Assembly: GCA_018873245.2 (NCBI GenBank)
Contig: JAEMBT020000003.1
Coordinates: 2,437,843-2,501,842, forward strand
Length of the DNA: 64,000 bases
Direction of reading: 5' to 3'
Source: Archegozetes longisetosus
Taxonomy: Eukaryota; Arthropoda; Arachnida; Sarcoptiformes; Trhypochthoniidae
Of the stretch, positions 24,410 to 36,100 are shown piece after piece; position 1 is the stretch's first letter, and every line of letters begins with the position of its first letter. The translations under genes and the position numbers were made by a program. Under the pieces are notes generated by a model. That model saw only the letters and a list, made by a program, of their open reading frames with translations, searched no databases and was not told where the DNA came from.

Positions 24410-24823
24410 ATGGTAGATTTTCCGGAAATATCTTCCACTACTAGGAGTGAAGAATCATCTCTACATAGTATGGGAGAAAATAAGATCGATTGGACGCGTT
24501 GTGAGAGCGAGTCATTGAGAGACGCTTCGAGTAAAAAAAGTAACACTGAATGGTAAGTATCATTGAATGTATAGGAAGTACAGCATCGAGTTTATTGTAT
24601 TGTCAACTGAGGAAAAACCTATGAATAACAGCTAAAAGAGGAAAATATAAATGAATGCTCAGGAGGTGGCATTCGTATTGTTTGCGACGACATGCAAATG
24701 CTTTCACAACAAAAGCATCGAACTAAGTCTTTCTATTGCTTTTTTCTCCTCTTGTCTCATTTTAGTCAAACTAATACTTGTATGCCAAAAGGAATTCAAA
24801 TCTCAAAGATAGACTTCAGATAG
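24410..24823 (+). CDS. Candidate small gene, 48-66 aa product
   Basis: ATG at 24410 (in-frame stop just upstream, G at +4) opens a 47-codon, GC-richer segment of about 40% G+C, ending in a very good donor, TG|GTAAGTAT at 24552/24553. The segment is polar (MVDFPEISSTTRSEESSLHS, then CESESLRDASSKKSNTE). Three ends are possible: no splicing, with TAA inside the donor (48 aa); a 59-nt intron to AG at 24611, adding WKNL; or a 213-nt intron to the strong acceptor CTCATTTTAG at 24765, adding CQTNTCMPKGIQISKIDFR and giving 66 aa. The last has the better acceptor, the second the usual intron length here. No family is recognised; the Ser-rich sequence looks disordered. Confidence 0.35.
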
Positions 24824-26188
24824 GAGTTGGGTTTCATTAGTCGTGTTCAATGTGGGCTTCAATCGTGATTGTCACGTGTTTTAAATGCTTTTAATTATAT
24901 CTTATATAATAGCAAAAAATATAATGCATCAACTTTTGAAAAGTCGACTTTAGACTTATGTAAAGTTTTGAAAGTTTAATAATCTATTAGAGAAAAAGGA
25001 GTACAATAGAAATGATATTATTTGCTAATTATTGCTTTATTATTACATATAAGCCAACGAACTTTTTCTGTCAATAACAATAAACACATGTACTCTTTTG
25101 GATCTAATTTTAAACTTTTTGAAAAAGCCATAAACAGATTGTACAGTAAACAAAGGAATGCATTTGAGGTAATAATATATTGTTAGTCACAGGGTTCTAG
25201 TATTACTCTAAAGCACACATCGCAAAAGGCATGTCGAAAGAGGCAAACAATTTCTAATGCTTTAACTCGAAACCAATTGTGACCCTATCTTACTATGAAT
25301 AACATTGAATACCTTGTGTGTCATGCATCTTTGTGGCCAATTATGTTTTAGAATTAAGTTTTACGCCAGCTTTACATTCGTGTCATAAGCATCGATTAGC
25401 TTGAAATTCTATTTTTTTCTTCTAACCCATCAATTCTACGAACACTACACGATAAATGTTACCAAAATTATAGTTTGGTAGTCATTTTCTACATTACAAG
25501 TGATTTTATATAAGAACTTAAGTTTAACTTTTTTTTACTGGAAAAAAATTATAGAAATTTTCAATTTTCTAAAGTTTTTCCCAACAATAATAATAGATTT
25601 TGTGATAAGTTTTCTATTCCGTTAACTCTGATCAACAATTTTGATAAAATGAGTTATTTTTGACTCTATTTAAAATTTAAAGTTCATATTATCAACAATA
25701 GAAAAATTCTTTAGTTTTGCACATACGATATACCGAATATCAATTCTGGCCTCAAGAGCGGAATCACGACTTACGAATCAAGTGAAGCCTAACAACCGGA
25801 TTGTAAATTATCATAAATGGTAGAACAAGTTGACGAGAAAAGCATGTATATTGAAAGTCATGCCAGAACTAAGCTTGAAAGTAGAAAAGAGTAGACAAAA
25901 AAGTATATATAAGTTAATGATAAGCCACGAATCCATAGTAAGGAAAATAGAGATTGAAAATTGCTTTATTTTGTTGATCATGCTATGTATAGTGAAAGAG
26001 TAGTAGTGCTCACGATAGCGAAACCTAAACGTCTACTTTAGTTGTGATTCTTGCAAATTTTGATGGTTTCCTAACTTGGATAATAGAGCAATCAAAATTA
26101 CAATAATTAAAACAAAATTAGTACTTCTGTCTCGCTCTCCCTCAACCCCTAAACCTTGACAATGAATTGATGCCAATCAACTACTTAC
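24824..26188. other. Intergenic or intronic, nothing recognised
   Basis: AT-rich, no supported feature. Confidence 0.45.
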
Positions 26189-26303
26189 ACGAGAGGTCGA
26201 TGTTTCCAATTTTTTAAAAAGCCCTGCGACTTAAATACCGAAATCAGTGGTGAGTCCTCATTAAAGCACGGAATAGTGTTAAGCGCGCTCTTAATAAATA
26301 TGA
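26189..26303 (-). other. Candidate internal exon with both splice sites
   Basis: On the minus strand the acceptor AATCTTTTTTCAG (ending 26304) and the donor GT|GTAAGTAG (26189/26188) bracket 115 nt. They are open in one frame for 37 complete codons: IFIKSALNTIPCFNEDSPL, then ISVFKSQGFLKNWKHRPL. G+C is clearly above the surroundings. Two consensus sites around a fully open, GC-richer segment are better evidence than an open frame alone. The phase is 1 nt carried in and 2 nt carried out. The family is not recognised. If real, it belongs to a minus-strand gene with kilobase-size introns, unlike the 64-67 nt introns of the sure genes. The plus strand is open here as well, so a coding relic is the alternative. 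Confidence 0.35.
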
Positions 26304-29300
26304 CTGAAAAAAGATTAATCAACTCATAGCTCTGCTTGAATTTTCATTAATCATTATTTTTGTTAAATGTCATTCAATTCGTACAAAGGACTATTTGAAT
26401 TATTCAAAACTTTACTCTGTGAAACTGATTGACTCGATCAATGCTTGAATTTTTTTTCTTATTTTAGCCTCAATTTTCAAGTGCTTATTATAAGCTAGAC
26501 TCTTATTTTAGCCCAAATTTCGTTCAAAATAGTTCAATGACGAGAAAAGGCTTTAATCTAATAAATAAAGCGGTAAAATAATTGATACTCTTAAGTAGAA
26601 ACTTGTTTTCTTAGTATGAAGTGATTTATTCTGATATTAATTATAAGTATTTGATTGTTAGTAACTGAGGCGTAACACTGACATACATGTTACTAGCTTC
26701 AAGACTATTATGTTGTCGAATAATTAAAAATTGTCTTTATCTAGTCTTCAAAATATAATTATAGATACGTCAATAAGTATCGCTACTCAAAAGTCTAACT
26801 TCGAGCCCATCAACATGTATATGCTAAGTATGTCTCGAAACAAAAATCAAAAAGAAAACCACATTCAGACAGTCGTTCTCTCACATCTCACTGTTATTAA
26901 GCAGAATATTAAATGGATTTTCCATTAACTATACTTCAAGAAAATCTTATCCATTAATTACATGCTTGGAGAAGAACTTGACGAAAAAAGAAATCTTATC
27001 AGAGCTCCAGAGTATATATATGTAAATATTCCGATAATTAATAAATTTTTGCGTAATCTTAAGTAAATACAAATGTGATAGAAATAAGAAATGCTGTCAA
27101 AATTCATTAACATATAAAATCATTTTGATAAATAAGATTTAGTTCTTATACCACTAGTCTTCTTTCGCTACAAGCACTATATATTTGGTGTCATTTCGAG
27201 ATAACTGACAAAAGTATAACTCAGTTAAACAATTAACTTGAAATCTTTATCAGAAGCTCAAAACCACTTTCGAGAAGACAATAATCTAGATCTACGCCAA
27301 TAAAGAAGACGATTAAACGAATGAGACCAAAATTGAGGTCAAAATGAATTGAGATTTATTTGAGCGAAAAAATAAATAAAAAACTATTTTGACGAATGAA
27401 AAGATCTTAAGAATTGTGTTTGACATGATAACAGTAGTCTTTGTTGAACAAATGCAAGTAAGAGAAAAGAATAAGAAGAAAAGTTTTTCGGGACAAAAAG
27501 GATTAGTTATCCAAAAGTTGCGAACAATTCTTGTGAATAGTTTCGTTCACTCCTTAATTCCGTTTACTATTGAAGGATTTATTCAGTTATACGCTATGAA
27601 AGTTGCCAACAATTCAGTTAATACTCTGGAAAAGTTTTCCAAACTTTTTTCGTGCAATTTGATGATGAAAAAAATCCATTTCGAATTAGTTTATATCTAG
27701 GCTTAATCCATAATAAGGGGATGGGTTTTTGGTTTACAAACAAAGATTACTACACATTTTTTAGGAGTTAATGGTTTACAGTTCAGAGGAAAGAGTATAA
27801 AAGAGAAACAAATTTATTATTTTTTATGTAGTGCCAGAATCCCACTGTTTGGGTGAAGTAAGGGGTGTGCCCGACCATTAATATTAAGAAATAAGCCATT
27901 TATCTATTAGAAAAACTTGATTATTCTTTTGCAATAAAGCCTAGATATGCTTGGACTCATGTATTTTGTCAGTACTGAACGGTTCACGAAATAACAATAA
28001 GATTTACATTATATGGAAAATGCATTTCTCCTGTTTCTTCTACCAAATTTATATCATTATCTGCTAAGAGATTTTCATTATGCAGAGTAAGTGCTCTAAC
28101 ATAGAGGTCCTAAAAATCACATAAAATCATACTGTGATTGGAGTGAGCTTACATAATATTATTCAAAATCAGGGATCAATAGTATGTGCAGAGAATTTAT
28201 AAAATTTTGATTACTCTGAAGCTCACAATCTAAACGAGTAATACTGTTAATGATCTAATCAAAAATGTAAAAAATAAATCACAATATAATTAATTAAACA
28301 AATGTATTATAATCTGGGATGAAGAATAACTTAATATAAAATTCAATGTGCGTTAGCGTTGGAGTATCATTGCGTTCAATCAATGTCTTCAGTTATTGTG
28401 TACTGAAAATTTCATATATGTTTAATGAACGCTAATGCAGCCAAAGCTTCACCATATCGTTCACTTACATTATTTTAATTAAAAACAGAGCTTAATTAGT
28501 GATATTAAGTGATAATTCTAGCATAGGTTTTATAATCTGGTTGCAATTTTCACGTATCTATCGATAAATAATGCATAGATAAAGCATAAATAGTTCAATG
28601 AAAATGCCTAAAGAGCTATTATCTTACGATGGACCCTAAAAATAGCCCTAAACAACCAAAGCCCACGCAAATGTTGCAAATTTTCATTTAATTATAACTT
28701 GATTTTTGTCATAAGCAGAAAAGTTTTCCCTAATTTTATCCGATTTTCATTCTCGTTAACAGTTACTCAAATATCTAAACAGATAATTCTCGCAATAATA
28801 CATTAGAAACTTGATTGCCATCAATTTTAAACTGTGTTGAAACGTTATATAACACAAATTCATAGTGCAATGGCATTACTTATTATGCAAATGACAACAT
28901 TACCATATATGAAATGTGAAAATTACTAAGCTTTCTGTTTCTGGTGATGAGCTACTGACACTTATTTCATGCCGTATATTTAGAAACTAGATACAATGCA
29001 CATTTTCTAGACGCTTTCTAAGAGCAAGTATGCGTATGTCTAACTTATAATCACGGCGTATTAATCACAGAAAATCTAAGCTTCAATAATGAGCCAAAGT
29101 ATTTAAGGCATTTTATTACATTTTTATTATTATAATATAAAACATCAGTTCTAATAATTAAGGCATGAATGCATTTAAAAACAACTGAGATGTGAGTCTA
29201 AAAATTATATTTTTAACTGTCCAGATGCATATGATATTGATCTTAATCAAACTCTAATTACTATTAAGGTTCAACAAAAATAATGCTTTCATTCTGTTTA

Positions 29301-30088
29301 CTATAGCATTAGATAAAACAAAATTTTTTATGCAAAAGTTAATCAAGTTTTCTCTGCCTCGAAACGCAGTTTTAATGGCCATTACTGTCAATTAGAGTTA
29401 ATTAACTTTTCATTTAGTTTTATAATACGACCAAAGCTAACATATCATAAATTGTGTGATTGTGCGATGCATTTGAAAAAGTGTTTTTCGAGCCTAAATA
29501 GACAAAACATGTGCGACTTTAATAGATTGTGATTAATTATCATCACAACTGATTATGGCGATAATCATGACTGAAGCTTTAGTTTCTGCTTCTGAAGAGA
29601 ACAATACTCTTATTTACTATATGCTCAACGCATTAAGACATTCATTGTTGAATTAAAGCCATCAAACATAAGAGAATAAGAGGCGTAAAACTTTTCCAGC
29701 CTTTAATCTTATAAACAGTTTCTGTACTTTCAATTTGTTTTGTTTGATTTGCAAATTATATGAATTAAGTTTTCATTAATGATAATTAGAGTTAATATTG
29801 ATATTAATTGTTGACTAAATATATGGTGAACTATGAATGTTTGACTAATTTATTATGATGACTCAAAGTATTCCGCCACTTGTGTGACACCAGATGCAAC
29901 GACTTCATGCAACTATAGTTTGGGTTAATTAATTCCCTTAAGTAATGGGACACAATCACAACTTTTGATGAGGTTCTGTAGTAGAAGATGAATTCAGCTT
30001 CTACCATTAGTCTATCTTTGTAGCGTCAAATTTTCTGCTTATTTATAGGTTTGTATTATTTAAAAAAAACTTTTGTTTTGTCAAATAG
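26304..30088. other. Intergenic or intronic, nothing certain
   Basis: The longest frame is at 27389-27700, plus strand, 103 codons from TTG (FVHSLIPFTIEGFIQLYAMK), with no family. A short GC-rich patch at 27826-27876 is unexplained. Confidence 0.35.
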
Positions 30089-30245
30089 ACTTGTTAATGG
30101 CTTTTGTAATGGCAAATGGATTCGTAACAGAAATCCAAATGCGAGGAAAGGGTTAACAAACAGGATAAGCAAAACTGGAACAGAAGATTTTACTTTTTAT
30201 CAATACTTCAAATGTGAATATTATTCTCAAAAAATTCTTGATTGA
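30089..30245 (+). other. Candidate terminal exon
   Basis: The strong acceptor CTTTTGTTTTGTCAAATAG (ending 30088) is followed by 51 open codons to TGA at 30245. The sequence is polar and basic: LVNGFCNGKWIRNRNPNARK, then GLTNRISKTGTEDFTFYQYF. G+C is higher than in the flank. No family is recognised and no upstream exon is identified. Confidence 0.25.
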
Positions 30246-30968
30246 TGTACTGATAAAATTTTGGTGTGATAAGTTTTTTTTCTACATATCATTTGGAGAA
30301 CAATGAGATGAATTTAATTTTGAGCTTAATAGCGTGAAGCAGTGGTAACTTTATTTGAGAACCAAATCTCGTCAATCGATATGAGAGTAGGAAGAAAGTA
30401 AAATACCTTAGATTAATGCCAAATAACAATCCAATAAAGTAGGAAATATTTGGCACAGTTATTTCTCTAAGTTTAAAATACAAATACGAACAATTGATTA
30501 TGAAATGAGATACCCATTGTTTACGGATTATCATTTTAAACAGTAATAAATGCAAATATAAGTTAATCTATGGAAAATCTTCGTCATTACTCATATCAAT
30601 TTGAAAATACAATCACTTCAAATGTATAACGGCATTCATTTTCATTAATTTTACTTCAAATTGAAATATAGATTTTTCAAACAATCAAAATTTGTTCGTC
30701 AAAACCTAACGCATTAACGATGTAAAAAACTTTCTACTCATTCCAGAATTAATTTCCATCTTTAAAAAATCAGACACTTAGAAAATGTTGATCAAAATTT
30801 AAGATCAAAATTTAAATGTCTTCAAATTCTTTATATGAAAGTAAAATTTGGTTATAATAGTTTATGACTCGTGTATTAAGTAACATGAGCTATAAAAATA
30901 AACATAATTTTAGTTTATTAACTAAAGAATTTGTATGAAACCTAGTCTTCAGACACACTATCATTAAG

Positions 30969-31195
30969 GGGGAGAATTGAAGAAACTTAAAAGAACTTTG
31001 AGATCAACAGTCTGTAAAAGCTTGATTATGCTCTTTCATGAAAGGCAGAATTCTAGGCAAATTATTGCTCAAAACATAGATTTATTTCAAACTAAACATC
31101 GGAGTGCATACGACCACAGATTTCATAATAGACCGAAACTCCAAACCGTTGATTATTTTTGGACAAAATACAGAGAAGCAGTAAATAGTAGTTGA
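30969..31195 (+). other. Open, highly charged segment, possible exon or relic
   Basis: About 75 codons are open after a possible acceptor (CTATCATTAAG, ending 30968). The reading is rich in Lys, Arg, His and Gln (LIMLFHERQNSRQIIAQNID, then HRSAYDHRFHNRPKLQTVDY). It starts with TTG at 30977, with no ATG before residue 20. No family is recognised. Confidence 0.22.
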
Positions 31196-31198
31196 GCT

Positions 31199-32961
31199 TA
31201 ATGTTATATAACGATAAGCTCAGGTAAATAATCTTACTTATTACGTAAGAAATTTGAATATGCCAAAAAAATGCGTACAAAGTTACTCGATATAAACATA
31301 ATACTAGTATCAGCTTTTGTACAATCACTTCTACTCTCCATTACAACATGTGATTATCGGCAAATATACACGAAGAGTTGCTGAACTTTCCGTCAGTTAA
31401 TCTTTGGTAAAATATCAGACAATACACAAACACACGAGCATTTGAGAAGTTCAATACTAGAGAAGCTAGAACTAGATATCGACCATTAGAACCATTATAG
31501 GATTTACTATTAAAAGAGAATATTGCAGTAAAAAATATCCCAAATCTCACTTAAAAATAAATGATTATTTGTTCAAATTCTTTCTCTGTCTGAGAACCTG
31601 CTGTCAATTTATTATTTTTGAATTCTGAATAACCAAACAAATTTGTCTTATGTCTTGCCGTCACTTTGGCTGTGTTTGAGCTCAAAGAAATCACAGCATG
31701 AAATGTTGTTCGCCTAAAAAAAGTTTGTTCTCACATTCTTCTCTATATTTTTTGTATAATTCTAGTAAAGAGTATAACTAGTGCTCCAATGAACAACTGA
31801 TCAAATGTCTGGCATTTAATTTCAGACTAGAATAGTAACGGTCTAAACTTGAACATTTGTTATTAAACTAAATAAGTTTTATGAGAACTTTCAAAGAAGA
31901 TAAGAATACCATTTTTGAAGCGAATAAATGGTCGCACTCAGTAATGCATACAAAAGAAAATTTCTTAATTAATTTCCTCTAGAAAATAGTCCATTCATTG
32001 TATTCTAATGCATAATCAGTTGGGCTTCAAATTCAAGTTAAAATAGAAGAAGAAATCAGTTTTCTCATTAAACTGTCTCGATTGGAATCTAGGTCGATTT
32101 CTGCAACTAACCCTTTAAGACAAAATTTGAATAATTTTTTCATATAATTTTTAGTGTAGTAGCGATGACATAAAAAACTAATCATAAAACTTAAAAAAGA
32201 GTAAGATGTGATGAGAAAATATAGTGAATCTTTTCTTGCAGCTTGGAAAACAATCAGACCAAAAATGAGTATTTGAAGACTTACTGTTATATAAAGAAGT
32301 TGTCAAATCAAGCCAATATAGATGGTCAGCATTGAGAATATGAGCTTTTATTCTCTCCTAAAATATTCGTCACTCAATTCAATAGTATAGTTAAGCGCAC
32401 ACATAGTTTGTTGACTTTGAAAAACACTCGAAATGATAAAAGTCTTGCAGAGCTTTTGGTTGACTATGAAGAGAGAAAAGTTTCAATAAAGTAAAGTTTC
32501 ATATCTGACTCTCTTCTCTTCCGGATAGTATATAACACCAAAAGAGTATTGAAAAGCAAGTACTGTTACAGTGCTTTTTATAATGAATAATCAATGACTG
32601 AAGCAATCACTGGCAGTACTGTTACTAAACAACTAAGGCAATGATAAACTGGGGCTCATTTAATTGTAAATTAAAACTTTTATGAATAGTTTGACCACAG
32701 GAAAGATAATAATTGAAACGTTTGGCGGCACAACAATTCATAAGACATAACAAACTTGAGGAACGATCACGCCTAAATACACACAGATGAAGAACTGGTG
32801 CATTAGTGCAACTCGTGCTCAAGTCATACTTTGAGCGCCGCAAAGTTCTAGTCTTTCTTCCAATATAGTTAACAAGAGAGGGATCGAACTATTTCATAGT
32901 TGGGGGTGAAACAAATGCTCTCAACTTTGCTGATGAATGCGAACCAGAAAAAGTTTTGCTC
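31199..32961. other. Intergenic or intronic, nothing certain
   Basis: A GC-richer part at 32625-32860 is open on the minus strand for 72 codons (STSCTNAPVLHLCVFRRDRS) in the frame next to that of 32962-33102. Together they may be one frameshifted relic. Confidence 0.3.
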
Positions 32962-33102
32962 TCAGCTCAAGATAGCTCTGTTTTGCTCTTCATCAGTGCT
33001 GGTTTTAAGTCTGTCCAAGTGTTTTTGTGCAAGTTCGGTCGTGACGAGGGATTCCTTCTTATGTAATACTTTTATAGCATATGATTTAGTAGTTTTACAT
33101 GA
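32962..33102 (-). other. Candidate terminal exon or relic
   Basis: After a polypyrimidine acceptor (CCTTTTTTTTAAAG, ending 33103, minus strand) 46 codons are open to TGA at 32962. The reading is strikingly protein-like: SYAIKVLHKKESLVTTELAQ followed by KHLDRLKTSTDEEQNRAILS. G+C is above the flank. YAIKVLHKK recalls the ATP-binding Lys segment of AGC kinases, but nothing else of a kinase follows, so I do not call one. The sense may continue toward 32625 after a frameshift. Confidence 0.28.
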
Positions 33103-36100
33103 CTTTAAAAAAAAGGTTTAGGTTATATGTTGTTTATGTGTCGTATTGCTCTTTATAGCCCTTTTTAGGAAACAGATTTTGGTTCAAATAGTTTCTCGCC
33201 ATTACTAAAACAGTTATTTATCTTTAGTACTTAAGAAACAAAAAACTTTTATCCTTAAAGTTCTTTTTCCAAATAAATCGTATTGTTTTTCAATTTTCTT
33301 TTTTAAAGTTATTAAAAGCCTTGAGTCGTAGTCTATTTTGAAAACTTATTGAAACGAGTTTTATCGACGCAAAATTTAACCGGAATTTAAATTATTCCTA
33401 ACCATAATCATAGCGTTCTCAATATCATAGACCCTATTCTAGTTTGCTATACATATTGTTGTTGAGCAAAATTGATGGAAAACCTAAATAAGGTTTTCAG
33501 TTATTAAACTGAATAATTTCGAGAACTCTTCTAACAAGTGTCTAAATGAATATTTGATTCTGAACAAGACCTTTGACCGATTTAACGAACAAAAGAATCA
33601 TTAAATTAATTGCACGAAATCCAAACTTATTCAAGTAGTCCTAACTCAAGGGCAGCAATACTGAAAAGCTTCTAATAATTGGTAGATCTTTAGAAGGCAA
33701 AGTATGATAAGAGTTACACTTTACTGGTAATAAAGTAATTGACACGAAGTTTATTAAAATATCTTGTGATCTTTTGATAATATCATAAAAGCTTCAGAGA
33801 CTGTACTCAATTTTTCAATGAGTTGGTAAATTAGTTGATTTGTTAATGAGCAACAAGGCTTCTCTTATTGGTTATCATTCATGCAATTGTATTCTGGACT
33901 TAACAACTAATTTCTTCCAAACGATTAAGTGCAAAAATATTTAGTTCAATGCGAACAATTAGTTCAGGTTTTATTGACGTCAGCGTTCAGTTATTCTGTT
34001 TGTAAAACTTTCTAATGTATGAGTAATTATAAATTCGCAACAATTTGTTGACAGCCAGCCACTTGGCCGATAGCAACGATTTTAAGCGTTATTCAGAGTT
34101 ATAGTAATGCGATATCGTTTAATAACTGACTAACGAGTCATAATTAAATAAGTTATATGAAGGTCTTGAAAATAAACAAAATATGTATCAATAATAAGAG
34201 TTGATTCGTGAACATTAGAGTCTAATTTGCTCGAGACTATTTGTTCAATAAGTCATGACATAGATTATTATTCATGTTAAAAACGTTTTGATTAAGAATG
34301 AACACGACATGGACTCAGGCTTTGCATTCTTGAATCTTGCGGACTGACATTTTTTCTGAAAATTTAACGTCAATTCTATAGAAAGATTAATGAAGTCCCT
34401 TATTAAAGCCTATTGACAAGGAAAGAAACTGAACTTTGGTTATAATGTAAAACGATACGATGTTATGAAAATTTAAAGTATATTTAGCTAATTAGTGTAG
34501 AAGTATCAAATATTTGCTTCAGTTGCGTAGCGAAGTAATGAATAGTTTAAATTCTAATTTCGTAATTAGGGTATAGTAATACATAATAATTAATTGAATA
34601 CTACCAGTATGCTTCAGAACAAGTTTACTAGAGTCAAATTTAGATGCATCGCTATATTCTAGTACAACAATAGCTAATCCATCAATAAGACTTCTGTAAT
34701 TGGCCCTATTGTTTAAAACTACAACTATTTAATAAACTCAAGTTTATACAATGTTTTGAGCAAATACAAATTTAGATTCAATTTCTAGATAAAGCACGAA
34801 AAGTTAGAATCTTTCTTAAGCTTTGCTTGTGCACAAATCTAACTTAAAACAAAGTTTGGATAGTGTCTGATTTTAGTTGACAATCGTTAGCTTAAAAAGG
34901 ATTTAATTTTTAGAAAATGGTTAGTTAATTAATGCTAATTATAAAATGAATCAGAGTTGATGTTCTCGTTTAAACGTCAGGTTAGACTCTTCTAAATGCA
35001 AATTAAAAACAAGTATAAAATTATTATAACAAAATTTATCATTTGTGCATTCCTTCGAGCGTAACGTTTGAGAAATTTTAGCACAAAATCAATATCAATT
35101 AAATTAAATTTATTTATTGAAAAGCTATTCATATCCTTATTGGAACGAAAAGATAAATTACTAAAAATGTCTTTAACATCAATATTTGAACAGTAATTAT
35201 GTCATTCAAGTTAATGATTGAGTTGAGTCGATCGAAAAATAAATTAAATTCTCGTCAAAATATTGCAAGAGACTAACACAAAAATAATGCAAAAATAGCT
35301 AAAAATTCAGGCTTATTTGGGAACAACTTTTGACGCTTCAGTCTCGATCTTCAGAAATATGAATCAATCAAAGGATAAATTATTGCCTGAAACAAATTAC
35401 GCAAAAAACTTGAAAGCGTAAAAAAATTGGACGCATTAGTTAAAACTCGACAATTGCACATCATATATACATTCATTAACTCATACACTAGTGATCCTGT
35501 GCCCGATATCTTCGAAAACCTGCTATCCAAATAGTGTTTGCCGTTAACTTGTTTTGCCTCAATCTTCAAAAACCAGTGTCTCAGGTTATCGTGAAATAAC
35601 CATTATTTCATACTATGATCAATTTTTTATGTTAGAATATTTTTATGTTAGTCAACATCCTAAATATGGTATTGAAGAAAAGGCACATCTGGTTAGACCT
35701 CAAATGATTTTTTTATGAATTAGGAATGACGTTATATTTGATTATAATTGTAACTATTCATATGATAAATATTTTTAATAGCTAATGTTTTTCTATGTAG
35801 TTAATACTACATCAGATTTAATTACCTAAACGGATATATATTATTAATATAAATAATAAACGGATCTCAACTGTTATGTCAAGTCTTCACTCATAATTTC
35901 AAAAGCAATTTATTATTTTGCTTCAAGTTTTTTCGAGAGTCACAAAATTTTGCTCACAATTTTGACATCAAATATTAAATTTTAGGATTTAGCTACCATA
36001 AAGATAAGTAATAGAGTCTAGAATAGGGTTAACTCTATTTAAAACCTGAGCATTTAATTACTCAACTCAAATACTAGATATTCAAATGCGAGTTATGATT

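Noticed and set aside
32870..32900. tRNA-like B box (GGGATCGAAC)
   Set aside because: No A box or cloverleaf can be formed around it.
32962..33102. AGC kinase ATP-binding segment (YAIKVLHKK)
   Set aside because: No glycine loop precedes it within the open frame and the sequence after it does not follow the kinase pattern; the match is nine residues only.
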